A DNA stretch of 64,000 bases from Spirodela intermedia (Eukaryota; Streptophyta; Magnoliopsida; Alismatales; Araceae), in contig LR746267.1 in NCBI GenBank assembly GCA_902729315.2, forward strand, positions 2,742,886-2,806,885, written 5' to 3'. The notes below the pieces were generated by a model. That model searched no databases, had not been told where the DNA came from, and saw nothing but the letters and a program-made list of their open reading frames with translations. Both the position numbers and the translations under genes were made by a program. This document shows, piece after piece, positions 39,299 through 50,848 of the stretch; positions within the stretch are counted from its first letter, which is position 1; each line of letters starts with the position of its first letter.

Positions 39299-39334
<36 letters not shown>

Positions 39335-39690
39335 AAGAAATATAGTATAAACTTCAAAAATCAAGCTATGGAAAAAAGAAAATGAGAATCAATATTATTC
39401 TTAGGTTAGTATTGATAATTGGAACATCTTGTAAATATATCTATGAGTGAAGAAGTGATAAAGATGTGAATAGAAAAAGTGAAGTTTAGATTGTTATTCC
39501 AAGGAGTACTTAAATATTTAAGTGCTTGACATCATTTTTAAATACTTGATATAAGAATCTAAAGTGTCTAAAGGTGCATCATTTCTAATTTTTTTTTTTT
39601 ATTCATTGAAATATGATGTTTGAGATTTGTGAATTTTTATTTTCGTAATTCTATTGCTAAGGGATTAGGAATGATTTAAGTTGGGGGGTG
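38083..39690 (+). other. Non-coding tail and polypurine tract of copy A
   Basis: About 1.6 kb between integrase and the 3' LTR, collinear with copy B 48976-50566. It contains a diverged duplicated block (ACACATGGAGGGTGTGAGAC near 39130, ACACATAGAGGGTGTGAGAC near 39234), an (AT)n tract at 39302-39331, and the polypurine tract TTAAGTTGGGGGGTG at 39676-39690 that primes plus-strand synthesis. No env-like frame is seen, unlike some Athila elements. Confidence 0.7.
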
Positions 39691-40797
39691 TGATAAGTCT
39701 TCATTATCATGAGTTAATAATTAGTAAATAATATAGTTTTAGCTTGAACTCATGATAAATAGACTTATATTTATGTTAAAGTGTGAAAAGTGGTTTTCAA
39801 TTGATTAACGTAAATTTTTGGCTAATTATGTGATTTTCTATGAATTTATATTATTTTTATAGTCTTATTTTTGAGATACATGAAGAAAAAAAATTAAAAT
39901 TAAAATATAGCAAAAAGGGGGGACCCGCCGGCCAGTCAGGCCCGCAAGTGGGTTAGAAGCGTAGTTGGGGAGAGCCATGAGTAGGGGCTCGAGCGACTAG
40001 GACCGATGGAGGCACGTGTGCGCCACTCTCCTTTCATGTCACTGGTGGCTAGTTGGTTGTGGGGTAAGGAGTGGTCGTACACATAGGAGAAAAAGACTTA
40101 TTACTTGTAGATGTGATATTACTATATATTCACCCAAACTTCAGCACATAAGTGATGTGAGACTAAACCCACCCCCCGAAAGGCTTCAAAGATTTTAATA
40201 CCTAAACTACCCCTTCATCATAACAAAGATATACCATGATGATGTCATTTGATAAGAGTATTATAGTACTTATTTCAATCTCTCTCATGCAAGTGGGCAA
40301 CCAGTATGAGTTTGAATCCTTTTAGAGCTAAAACTCGTATTTTTATCTGATTATCACAACTTTCTTGTAGATCAACGATGAAGGATTAAGCCGCCAGAAT
40401 CGTTGGATCATCGACGAAAGTCTCGTCAATGTAATTTGTAAAGCATTGTTACTAAAATTGCTGAATAATTTGCGATAAAAAGATTGCAAATCTATCGAGT
40501 AAATCATCTCCGATTGATCGACGAATAAGCATCATTAAGAAGAGGACGATCTACTAGGAGATGAGTCGCCACCTCTTGAGAGTATATCGGATGCGATGAA
40601 GAGTCTTCTTTTGCTGTGCGGTCTTGAGGATGAAGCTCCTTGACACGTGCCCCACTTCCATCCAACTTCTCTTCATCGGGTGGCAGCCGCTAGAGAACCA
40701 CAAAGTCGTCATTTTTTTGCTTTGTCGGGTGACAACTATTGGAGATGATTCGACGACCCATTTCATTGATCTCTAAACTTTGCAAGGAGATCTAGAT
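39691..40797 (+). repeat. Truncated 3' LTR of copy A
   Basis: Begins TGATAAGTCTTCATTATC directly after the polypurine tract and aligns with copy B 5' LTR 41859-42862. Similarity ends at about GATCTAGA (40790-40797), so roughly the last 0.63 kb of the LTR is missing. Beyond the break the sequence belongs to element C on the minus strand. A GC-rich patch at 39918-40075 corresponds to the LTR segment with GACCCGCCGGCCAGTC. Confidence 0.82.
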
Positions 40798-41310
40798 GAT
40801 TTATCCTAAGTGATTCTACTTTTTTGGAAGATGATTTTTTTTCTTTTTCTATTGTTGGAGTCTCTAATATGGGTGACAAATTTAGTTTTTCTTGTGCCCT
40901 TAAATTCTTAAATAGGTTGGTAGCTGGAATTTCTAAGATTGGTTGCAAGTTGCATCTATTGTTCATAAATCAGGTTTTTACAATTTAATTCTAATAATGA
41001 TCATGACATGAATATATGATTCTAATAAATATGTCAAAGAGAAGTATAAAATTAATCTGAAATTTAAAATACTAAGTAAATAAAAAGAAACTAAAGATTT
41101 TAAATTCTAACTTATGAAATAAATGTAAATAGAAATCAAATGAGCCTAATAATTTTTTTTTACTTTCTTTAGTTTTTTTGAAATACCATGAAAATAATAA
41201 AATAATGAAAGCTATAATAATTATATTTAAGAAAAAATCATTGCAATATGAAAAACTAAATCAATTAACACTGATTAAAAACATATCTCCCCAACAATGG
41301 TGCCAAAAAA
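40763..41310 (-). mobile_element. Leader and first ORF fragment of element C, with primer-binding site
   Basis: Read on the minus strand, TTTGGCACCATTGTTGGGGA (41307-41288) directly follows the LTR end at 41311. It matches the PBS type of copies A and B (TTTGGCGCCGTTGTCGGGGA). After about 330 bases an open frame starts at 40966 (MNNRCNLQPILEIPATNLF), rich in Lys/Ser/Glu, and is cut at the junction with copy A's LTR (~40797). It is probably the N-terminus of a gag-like protein, but I do not recognise it with confidence. Nothing further of element C internal sequence was identified. Confidence 0.6.
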
Positions 41311-41510
41311 TGTGATCAACACTTGTTGATGTATTTAAGTACACATTATCTAATAATATTTATAACTAAGACTTAATAAAATATTAGTATAAAAGTAAGT
41401 CTTAGGTCGAACACAGGGAAATTAATAATCCATCGTGAAAATTAATTTGGTTTATATATAAACTGATTTAAATATTTTATCAATATCTACGGAAGTAATA
41501 AAATAGAATG

Positions 41511-41788
41511 GTGAGGTGAGAAGAATAAAAGAAGAAAAGTAGAGAAAGAAAGGAGAAAAAGAGAGAGAGAAGAGAGAGGGCTCTCACGAAGGACAAGAGA
41601 AGAGATTTCTCACAAAAGAGAGAGAAAAGTCTCACGAGAGAGAAGGAGAGAGAGGGAGAGAGAGGGAGATTGATTGAGAGAGAGAGAGAGAGGGAGATTG
41701 ATTGAGAGAGAGAGAGAGAGAAGGAGATCAATCGAGAGAAAGGGAGAGAAAGGAAGAGATTTCATGAGAGATAGAGAAAGAAAAAGTA

Positions 41789-41827
<39 letters not shown>

Positions 41828-41858
41828 AGAAAATAATAAGGAAAGGGAGAAATACGGT
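41511..41858 (+). repeat. Left copy of the long duplication flanking copy B
   Basis: GA-rich segment of the element C LTR, from TGAGGTGAGAAG to AAATACGGT, ending exactly where the 5' LTR of copy B begins (41859). The right copy is 50566-50879. The two copies differ by only a handful of substitutions (for example TAATCG versus CAATCG, GGGAGA versus GGGATA) plus GA-repeat length changes. Confidence 0.85.
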
Positions 41859-43488
41859 TGATAAGTCTTCATTATCATGAGTTAATAATTAGTAAATAAT
41901 ATAGTTTTAGCCTTAACTCATGATAAATAGACTTACATTTGTGTTAAAGTGTGAAAAGTGGTTTTCAGTTGATTAACGTGAATTTTTGGGTAATTATGTA
42001 ATTTTATACGATTTTTATAGTCTTACTTTTGAGATAAATGAAAAACAAGAAATAAAAATAAAAATATTGCAAAATGAGGGGACCCGCCAGCCAGCCGGAC
42101 CCGCAAGCGGGTCGGAAGTGCAGTCAGGGAGTAGCCGCGAGTAGGGGCTCGAGCGGCTTGGACCGATAGGGGCACGTGTGCGCCACTCCCCTTCCACGTC
42201 ACCGGTGGCCAGCCAGCTGTGGGGTAAGGAGTGGTCGTACACGCGAGAGAAGGATCTTTGCTTAGAAATGTAACATTACTATATATTCGCCCGAAAAATC
42301 GGTGCACAACCGATGTGGGACTAAACCCGCGTCACACCTTCCTCAGAAGGGGTGGACAACCGGCGCGGGTTTGAATCCTCCTAGAGTCAAAATTCATATA
42401 TTTTTATCTGATTATCGCGACTTTCCTACAGATCGCCGGTGAAGATTAAGCAGCGAGAATCGTTGGATCATTGGCGAAAATCTCATCAACGCGATTCACG
42501 GAGCATTGCTACTAAAATTGCTGAACGATTCGCGATAAAAGGATCACAAATTCGTCGAGTAAATCATCTTCAATTGATCGACGAACAAGCCGTCGTTAGG
42601 AAGAGGATGATCCACCGGGAGACGAGTCGCCACCTCCTGAGAGCGTACCAGATGCGATGAAGAGCCTCCTCTTGCTGCGCGGACCTGAGGATGAAGCTCC
42701 ATGACACGCGCCCCACCTCCATTCAGCTCTTCTCCGTTGGGTGACAGCCGTCGAAGAGCCGCAAAGTCGCCGTTTTTCCGCTCCGCTAGGTGACAGCCAC
42801 TGGAGATGACTCGGCGACCCATTTCATTAATTTTTAGACTTCGCGAGAAGATCTAGAGATTTCCCACATCGTCTTTGTCCAAGGAGAGCCTTCAAGGCCG
42901 TGGACACTGCACGACGATCCTCCCGAATGCTCAGGATTCCGGTGCATCGCCGACGCATCGCCGTCGCGACACCGGAACTCTATTTTCCTACTTTCAAACT
43001 TACTTTACGCTTCATTTAGTGATTAATTTTTGTGTTTTTAATTTACCAAAATATACTTTATTTAATTATCATTCTTTCGGATTTTACAGATCTTAATTTG
43101 ATTAATTAAATCATCTATAATTGCTTACGAAAGAATCGCCGGGTGGAACTCTATTTCTGCCCAATTCGCGTTCGCCGGGCGCTGACGTCATCCTAACATC
43201 CGCACCCTTATTTCCTCTTTTTCGTGAATTTTAAATATATTTCCTTTTCATTTCCTAGTATAAAAGTCATAGAAAATCGTATTCATTGAGAAAATTTCTG
43301 AATAATTACCAGATATTATATTACATCCCTGTGATCGACTGGAAAATTACCGCTATTTTTGGAAGTTTTATTGAATTATAATTGATATATTTATTCAGAA
43401 ATACTTCTAAATATCTGAAAATTCGTATTTTCTAGTTTTATAAATTTTATATTTACGTGATTTAATATACAACGACTATGTCACGTCA
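41859..43488 (+). repeat. 5' LTR of copy B (1.63 kb)
   Basis: Starts TGATAAGTCTTCATTATC and ends CACGTCA before the PBS, so it has TG...CA ends. GC-rich islands at 42075-42260 and 42410-42990 contrast with AT-rich ends. It is the most complete LTR of this family in the window. Relatives are at 29000-30489 (rearranged), 39691-40797 (truncated) and 63274-64000 (inverted). Confidence 0.88.
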
Positions 43489-43493
43489 AATTT

Positions 43494-43511
43494 TGGCGCC
43501 GTTGTCGGGGA
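43494..43511 (+). other. Primer-binding site of copy B
   Basis: TGGCGCCGTTGTCGGGGA lies five bases after the LTR. It is the canonical Athila/Tat-type primer-binding site complementary to tRNA-Asp, where first-strand cDNA synthesis begins. Confidence 0.88.
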
Positions 43512-43700
43512 TGTATTGCATAATATTTAGTATTTTTCTGTTTTTCTCTTAGAGTACACAAAAAAATTTAACTCTTGTTTTATTTTCTTTTTGCCGATTT
43601 TTTTTTAGAAAAAGGGAAGAAAAAGAAGCAAGGCAAGGACTGGAGCATCCTGAAGGAGGGTAACAATTACTTAATTTTTCCCTCGAATTTATTGATTTTT

Positions 43701-45440
43701 ATGCATGGTAGAAGATCTTTGCATCCAAGGCTAGAAAATCCTTTCATTATTTCATTCAAAAATAAAAATCCGAAAGAAAAATTAATTTTGATGGATCCTG
43801 AAGGAAGTACAGGTCAAACTGAGAATAATCCTATGGCCATGAAAAATCATTATATCTCTGATTCATTTCAAAGAGCATCAAATATTAGAGTCCCATTAGC
43901 ACCCACTGTTAAATTCGAAATAAATTCAGGAATTTTTCAAATGCTCCCTAATTTTCATGGATTGCCTTTAGAGGAACCTCATCAGCACTTAGAAAAATTT
44001 CATATGGTCTGTGATTTAGTTAATCTCCCTCAAGTTACACTGGAAAATATTAAGATGAAATTATTCCCTCATACACTTAGGGACAAAGCTAGCCATTGGC
44101 TATCCACGTTAGATAGAGAATTAACTAGCTAGAAAGATATAGAACAGGCCTTTCTTCGAAAATTTTATCCCTTAGGAAAAACTCAAAATATGAGAAAACA
44201 TATATGGAGTTTTTCTCAAAGACTAGGAGAAACTTTGCATGAGACATGGGAAAAATTCAAAGATTTACTTAGAAAGTGTCCTCATCATGTTATACCTAAG
44301 TGGCAGCTCAATAGAATTTTTTATGATGGATTATTAGAACAACATAGAAATATGGTTGATTCTATATGTGGAGGAGCTTTTATGGAGAAAACTCTTGATG
44401 AGATTTACAGTCTTTATGAGAATTTAAGTGAAAATTTTAGAGATCAAGCCTCTTTTGAATTATATGACAGGAATAAGAAGAGAGAAATTTATGAATTGCA
44501 TCATGATGATGATTCTAAACTTAGAAATGAGGTTAATCAGATTAATCAAAGATTAGAAAAAATTGATTTATTTATTGACAATATTAGAAAGCCTTTTAAC
44601 CCTCAACTTAATTCGAATAGTACATGTCCTATGTATGGTGAAAATGATTATTCTGAATTTCAATGTTATAATTTAGATCAATCATTTCACCCTATGCAAG
44701 AATAAGTGCAAGTAGCTCACGGTTTTAATAGAAATAGGGAACCTTTTTTAAATTCTTATAATCCTAATTGGAGGAATAATTTTTCATGGAGAGACCCAAA
44801 TAATATTCAAAATCTAGAAGCACTTAGACCCAATTCAAACTCTGAATTTTGTCCAAAATAAGAAAACAGATTTCAGAAAAATCAGCCCTCTCAAATCCAA
44901 CTTGATGCTATGGAAATGATGTAGCAAATGAGCCAAATGATACAACAAACTATGAATCAAATAATGCTGCACCAGAAACAAATTATAGAGGCTCTTGGGA
45001 ATAAGAGAGAAGAGGGACAACTACCTAGTCAGCCCATAGAAAATCACCCAACAATAGGATTTCAGCAAGGGGAGTCTAGTAGCATGAATCTAGGAAAAAA
45101 CCCACGAAATGAAAATGTTAGGACAGTGAATGTATTAAGGAGTGGTAAGATCTTACCTGATCTTTATCCCCAAACATTAGAAGAAAAAGAAAACGTAGAC
45201 AAACCAAAACAAAATTAAATAGGAGTAGAAGAGGATTTTATAGATTCTACCCAGGAAATTTCGAAAGAGAGGATGACCATTCCATTTCCTAAAGCTCTAG
45301 AGCCTAGACAAAGAAAGAAAAAGGAACACAATGAAGAAATAAAGAAAATTTTACAAGATGTGCAAATTAGTCTTCCTTTACTCACTGCCATTGAACATAT
45401 TCCTGAATATGCTAGAGTTTTGAAAGAAATGTGTACACCA
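43701..45440 (+). pseudogene. gag pseudogene of copy B
   Basis: Open pieces 43575-44132, 44190-44705 and 44928-45218 belong to one frame, interrupted by stops at 44130 (TGG to TAG), 44703, 44859, ~44924 and 45216 (Gln codons). A likely start is ATG 43701 (MHGRRSLHPRLENP); an upstream ATG at 43575 is also in frame. Features include the retrotransposon gag core (HQHLEKFHMVCDLVNLP, then the ETLHETWEKFKDLLRKCPHH region) and a coiled-coil-like NQINQRLEKIDLFIDNI. No CCHC zinc knuckle is visible. It would form the particle; this copy is inactive. Confidence 0.85.
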
Positions 45441-46370
45441 TAAAGGGCACCTAGAGTAGAAAAATTATCTATGCATGCTAGTGCATTATTATTAAATTAA
45501 TTACTATATAAATTGAGAGATACAGGTGCCCCTTTAATTTCGTGTGATATTGGTGGATTCATTTTTCAGAATGCATTACTTGACACCGGTGCTAGTATTA
45601 ATTTATTACCTACAAGTATTTGTGATAAATTTAATATTTCTGATCTTAAACCTTCTATTGTTACCTTACAATTTGTTGATAGATCTATAAAACATCTTAA
45701 AGGTATTTTAGAAAATCTGATAGTGACAGTTAAAGGGTGTAAATTTCTAGCTAATTTTGTAGTGCTGGAAATGGATTTTAATGGACAGTTTTATGATATG
45801 CCAATCATCCTAGGGAGACCATTTTTGCATACAGCAAAGATGAATATTGATTTTCTCACAAGTATTGCAAAAATTTCATGTGGAGATCAATCAGTAGAAA
45901 TTAAAATTTTTGAGGTACCAAATGATCTTAAGAAATCACAAGTATATGATTGTCATACCATAGATCTTCTAGATGATTTTGATGATCCAGATGTTATTGA
46001 TGACTATGTGCTGGAAGAATTAGAGGAAATAGAGAATATAAATTTGGGAGAAAAGAAAGAGGAAGATCATCTGAATTTAGAGTTGAAACCTCTTCCCTAT
46101 AGTTTAAAATATATGTTTTTGAAGGAAAATAATTCATTTCCTATTATTATTGCAGCTGATTTGAGTGATGAATAGGAAGAAGAATTATTAGATGTACTTC
46201 GAAAAAATAAGAAGGCTATGGGCTGGAAAATGGACAATCTAAGGGGCATTGATATGAGTGTATGCATGCATAGTATATATCTAGAGGAGGGGGCCAGAAC
46301 TAGCAGGGAACCACAACGAAGATTAAATCCTAACATGATGGAAATTATAAAAAAAGAAATTTTAAAGTAG
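45440..46370 (+). pseudogene. Aspartic protease region of copy B
   Basis: The open piece 45513-46175 carries the retropepsin signature LLDTGASINLLPTSICDKF and the later ILGRPFLHTAKM stretch (the hydrophobic-Gly-Arg-Pro-Phe motif of the protease flap side). Stops just upstream at about 45442 and 45498 and downstream at 46173 and 46368 separate it from gag and RT. The last two stops are TAG codons found at the same place in copy A. The Asp/Glu-rich linker (DDFDDPDVIDDYVLEELEEI) precedes RT. Confidence 0.87.
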
Positions 46371-47640
46371 CTGGCTGCTGATATTATTTATCCTATTTCA
46401 GATAGCAAATGGGTTAGTCTTACACAAGTAGTGCCAAAAAAATCAGGGATCACAGTTATAAAAAACGAAAATGGGGATGAAATACAAACAAGATTAACTA
46501 CCGGTTGGAGGGTTTGCATTGATTATAGAAAATTAAATTCAGTTACTAGAAAAGATCATTTTGCCCTTCCATTTACTGATCAAATTCTAGAAAAATTAGC
46601 TAGAAAAAACTTTTTTTGTTTTCTGGATGGATACTCTGGTTATAATCAAATTTATATAAACCCTTTAGATCAAGAAAAAATAACTTTCACTTGTCCATTT
46701 GGTACTTTTGCTTTTAAACGCATGCCTTTTGGTCTGTGTAATGCTCCAGCCACATTTCAAAGATGTATGTTGTCTATTTTTTCTGATATGATTGGAAAAT
46801 ATATGGAAATTTTTATGGACGATTTTTCTATTCTTGGTGAATCATTTGATGAATGCTTAAATCATTTACAGCATGTACTTGAGAAATGTATAGAGAAAAA
46901 ATTAGTTTTGAGTTGGGAGAAATCATATTTTATGGTTAAAGAGGGAGTTGTGTTGGGTCATATTGTGAGTAAAAGGGGTTTAGAGGTGGATAGAGCAAAA
47001 ATTGATATTATATCTAAAATGAAACCTCCAAGTTTAGTAAAACAGATTAGATCTTTCTTGGGTCATGCAGGTTATTACAGAAAATTTATTCAAGATTTTT
47101 CGAAGATTTCTAAACCTCTCACCATGCTATTATCTAAAGATGTGCCTTTTAATTTTGATGAGAAATGGTTTGAATCTTTTTCTGAAATAAAAAGATTACT
47201 TACTGAGGCACCCATTTTACAAGCTCTTGATTGGTTCCTTCCCTTTGAAATAATGTGTGATGCATCGAATTATGCAGTGAGGGCCATTCTAGGACAAACA
47301 AAAGAGTTAAAACCCATAGTAATTTCATATGCTAGTAAAACTATATCCGATGCTCAATTAAATTATACCACGACTGAAAAAGAGTTGTTAGTTGTAGTAT
47401 TTTTGTTAGAAAGGTTTAGATCATATATTTTGGGAGCTAAAATTATTATTTATACTGATCATGCAGTATTAAAATATCTGTTAAATAAGAAAGATGCAAA
47501 GCCACGTTTATTAAGATGGATTTTATTGTTGTAGGAATTTGACTTATAAATAAAAGATAAAAAAGGTTTCGAGAATGCTGTTGCTGACCATCTTTCTAGA
47601 TTAAGTGACACAGGAATAAATGCAGCACCTTTACAAGACG
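46371..47640 (+). pseudogene. Reverse transcriptase-RNase H of copy B
   Basis: The open frame 46431-47534 (367 codons) includes RT motifs [39 protein letters not shown] and [11 protein letters not shown]. The two adjacent aspartates of the last are the metal-binding pair, in the FMDD variant common in Athila-like elements. The RNase H part follows ([29 protein letters not shown]). A TAG at 47532, shared with copy A, and a TAA at about 47548 cut the RNase H C-terminus (EFDL, DKKGFENAVADHLSRLSD). RT copies the element RNA; this copy has lost the ability unless supplied in trans. Confidence 0.9.
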
Positions 47641-48975
47641 CATTTCCAGATGAACAATTGATGGCAGCTCAACATCAACCATCACCATGGTATGCACATA
47701 TTGTTAATTTTCTGGTTTCTGGAAAAACTCCAGAACAGTGGGATAAGAACAGAAAACATCATTTCTTTTCTAAGATTAGAAATTATTTTTGGCATGATCT
47801 TGATTTATATTACTTGGGCAATGATCAAATTTTAAGGAGATGTGTTCCTGAAGAAGAATACCATAGCATTATTAACATGTGCCATTCATCTAATTATGGA
47901 GGATATTTCTCTATACGAAAAATAGCTGCAAAAAATTTTCCATGTGGTTTTTATTGGCCTACAATCATTAGAGATTCTATAGAATTTAGTAGAACATGTA
48001 TTTCATGCCAATCTATAGGTAACATGAGTAAAAAAGATGAAATGCCCATGAGTAACATGTTAGTAGTCGAAATTTTTGATGTATGGGGAATAGATTTCAT
48101 GAGTCCCTTCCCATTAGATGAAAAATATGAATATATTTTGCTTGCTGTTGATTATGTGTCGAAGTGGGTGGAAGCTATTCCTACTAGAACTAATGATCAT
48201 AAAATCGTGATGAAATTTGTGTAGAAAAATATTTTTTCGAGATTTAGATGTTCTAGAGTGATTATTAGAGATGGAGGAACACATTTTACAAATAAAAATT
48301 TCAGAGAACTGTTGAAAAAGAATAGAGTACACCATAGAGTAGCCACTCCATATCATCCCCAAACAAATGTGCAAGTTGAAGTAGCAAATAGGGAAATTCA
48401 GAGAATTTTGAGAAAAATAGTTAGACTAGATAGGAAAGATTGGCCCACGAAATTACAAGATGCATTATGGGCTTATAGAACAGCTTATAAAAATCCCATA
48501 GGTATGTCCCCATTTCGTCTCATTTTTGGAAAGCCATGTCATCTTCCTGTGGAAATAGAGCATAAAACATTATGGGCTATTCAAAATTTATGTATGGATG
48601 AAAAATCAGCTGGTGGGCATAGAATTTTTCAGCTACATGAACTAGAGGAGTTGAGAAATGAAGCTTATGAAAATCATAGAATATATAAAGAAAAAACTAA
48701 AACTTTTCGTGATAAATACATTAGCAGAAAAAAATTTGATGTTGGACAAAAAGTGTGGTTATATGATTCTAGGCTGAAATTATTCCCAGGAAAATTAAAA
48801 TCAAAATGGAAAGGGCCTTATGTGGTGGAAGAGATATAATCATGGGGCTGTAATGATTAAAGATCCTAAAAGTGATCATAACTTTAAGGTAAATGGACAA
48901 CGGCTTAAACATTACATAGAACATGAACGTCTTGCAGAAAAAGAAATTTTATTATTAAAAGAAATTCAAGAGTAA
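47641..48975 (+). pseudogene. Integrase of copy B
   Basis: Two open pieces, 47658-48224 and 48258-48839, are split by a CAG-to-TAG stop at 48222 (copy A reads CAG here). The HHCC zinc-binding part lies in YHSIINMCHSS and RTCISCQSIG. The catalytic residues are D in [10 protein letters not shown] in RDGGTHFTN and E in [10 protein letters not shown]. After a stop at 48837 the C-terminal text continues one frame away (NHGAVMIKDPKSDHNFKVNG) to a TAA at 48973-48975. The same frameshift is present in copy A. Confidence 0.87.
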
Positions 48976-50566
48976 GATCAAAGAGTCCAGTTGGAGACAT
49001 TAAATTCAGCGCTGCATGGGAGGCAACCCATGGTTTTTATTTCATTCTGTTTGATTTTTTTTAAGCTCTGCTTTTCTTAGAATTTCGAAGTACTTGTTTC
49101 TGTATTTGTTTTTTCGAAAAAGTGCAGGAGGAGGAGTGTAAGATGAAGTGGAAAATTAAAAACGAGGTTGAGGTGATGTCTTTGTGAGCTTTATCATTTA
49201 TGACAACATTTTTAATGCTTAACTTTGCATATATGCATGCTTCACGTGAAAATTATATTTTCTGCATATTCTGTTTTGATTTTTCTGTGTCATTGAGGAC
49301 AATGTCATTTTTAAGTTTGGGGGTGAAGTATTCATTATTAATTTATGCTGTAAGACGATTAAGAACATGTGTTTATATTTTATTCAACTTAGAACAACAA
49401 CTAAAAAATAAAAATAAAATAAAATTCGGAAAAACTGCAACATCTATTTTCTGGTTTTCTGTTAGGAACAACAGACTGTCAAAAACAGCAGACGAAAAAA
49501 CAACCCAAAATTTGAAATTATAGAGACCCTTTTCCCACATTTCAATCCCCTAGACATATATTACTGAAATTAGAAATTACAGCTATAAAGAAGATAGTTT
49601 TGATTTATTTTTGACAAATTTATTGTTGCTAAAAATAGAACTGAAAACAGAAAACATAACTGTCAGAACTATCTAATTTACAAATTTCTTACATCATATT
49701 ACATGCATGAAAAATTAAATCAATTAGATTGATTGATACCAAAAGATACTAGGAAGATTATTATTGAGTCAAAAGAATGATCTAATAGCATGAAATGTTG
49801 GAATACTCCTTGGATACATGATAGATAACATGGATTTGATTTTACAGATTTTCACTTCATGATCTTGATGGATAATATTTACTTGATGTGAAAATTTGAT
49901 TGATCAATTGAGTTTAATGGAGATTTTTGCACCTTGATCTATAGGACTTGTGAGGAGATATCACTTATTTCAAAAAAAAAAAAAAGAGAGAGAGCAATGT
50001 GAAAAATCTAGAAACGAAGAGTACACATGGAGGATGTGAGACATCATTCTCATTGTCGAAAATCGTGTATAGAAAAACGCTTGTTGTAAAATAAGTGGAT
50101 AAAGTGAAAGCCCTGAAAATTAAGAGTACACATGGAGGGTGTGAGACATCATTCTCATTGTCGAAATTTGTCTACAGGAAAAGCTACTTATCCATTATAA
50201 AAGAAGGAAGAAATATAGTGCAAACTTCAAAAATCAAGCCATGGAAAAAGGGAAATGTAGGATCAATATTATTCTTGGATGATTATTGATAATTAGAAAA
50301 TCTTGTAAATATATCTATGAGTGAAGAAGTGATAAAGATGTGAATAGAAGAAGTGAAGTCTAGATTGTTATTCCAAGGAGTGCTTAAACATTTAAGTGCT
50401 TGACATCATTCTTAAAGACTTGATATAAGAGTCCAAAGTGTCTAAAGGTGCATCATTTCTAATTGTATTTTTTTTTTTTTTGTATTGAAATATGATGTTT
50501 GAGATTTGTAAATTTTTATTTTCGTAATTCCATTGCTAAGGGACTAGCAATGATTTAAGTTGGGGG
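48976..50566 (+). other. Non-coding tail and polypurine tract of copy B
   Basis: No env-like frame. Holds a two-copy ~104-bp direct repeat containing GAGTACACATGGAGG and GTGAGACATCATTCTCATTG (about 50018-50070 and 50122-50170). It ends in the polypurine tract TTAAGTTGGGGG (50555-50566). Collinear with the tail of copy A (38083-39690), including the duplicated block. Confidence 0.7.
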
Positions 50567-50813
50567 TGAGGTGAGAAGAATAAAAGAAGAAAAGTAGAGA
50601 AAGAAAGAAGAAAAAGAGAGAGAGAAGAGAGAGAGCTCTCACGAAGGACAAGAGAAGAGATTTCTCACGAAAGAGAGAGAAAAGTCTCACGAGAGAGAAG
50701 GAGAGAGAGGGAGAGAGAGGGAGATTGATTGAGAGAGAGAGAGAGAAGGAGATCAATCGAGAGAAAGGGAGAGAAAGGAAGAGATTTCATGAGAGATAGA
50801 GAAAGAAAAAGCA

Positions 50814-50848
<35 letters not shown>

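Larger units (their letters stand above)
29000..40797 (+). mobile_element. Retrotransposon copy A, decayed Ty3/gypsy (Athila-like)
   Basis: A full-length but heavily mutated element lying parallel to copy B (41859-50566). Order: rearranged 5' LTR (29000-30489), PBS (30494-30511), gag, protease, reverse transcriptase-RNase H, integrase, a ~1.6-kb non-coding tail, polypurine tract (39676-39690) and a truncated 3' LTR (39691-40797). The gag-PR-RT-RH-INT order is that of Ty3/gypsy. The FMDDFS active-site box and the [17 protein letters not shown] text resemble the Athila lineage. A 2.2-kb GC-rich insertion (33053-35225) interrupts pol between protease and RT. Dozens of stops are present, and only the integrase core is long and open. 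The element cannot encode its own transposition. Confidence 0.88.
41859..50566 (+). mobile_element. Retrotransposon copy B, Ty3/gypsy (Athila-like), lacking its 3' LTR
   Basis: Order: 5' LTR (41859-43488), PBS (43494-43511), gag, protease, RT-RNase H, integrase, non-coding tail, polypurine tract (50555-50566). Immediately after the purine run, where copy A has TGATAAGTC, copy B goes straight into TGAGGTGAGAAG of the surrounding element C LTR. All domains are better preserved than in copy A, but nine or more stops break gag and pol. Most are Gln CAA/CAG to TAA/TAG or Trp TGG to TAG. The element is inserted in the LTR of element C and is younger than it. Confidence 0.9.

Noticed and set aside
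48837-48975. Programmed frameshift at the end of integrase
   Set aside because: Shared by A and B, but no slippery heptamer is apparent; a defective common ancestor is simpler.
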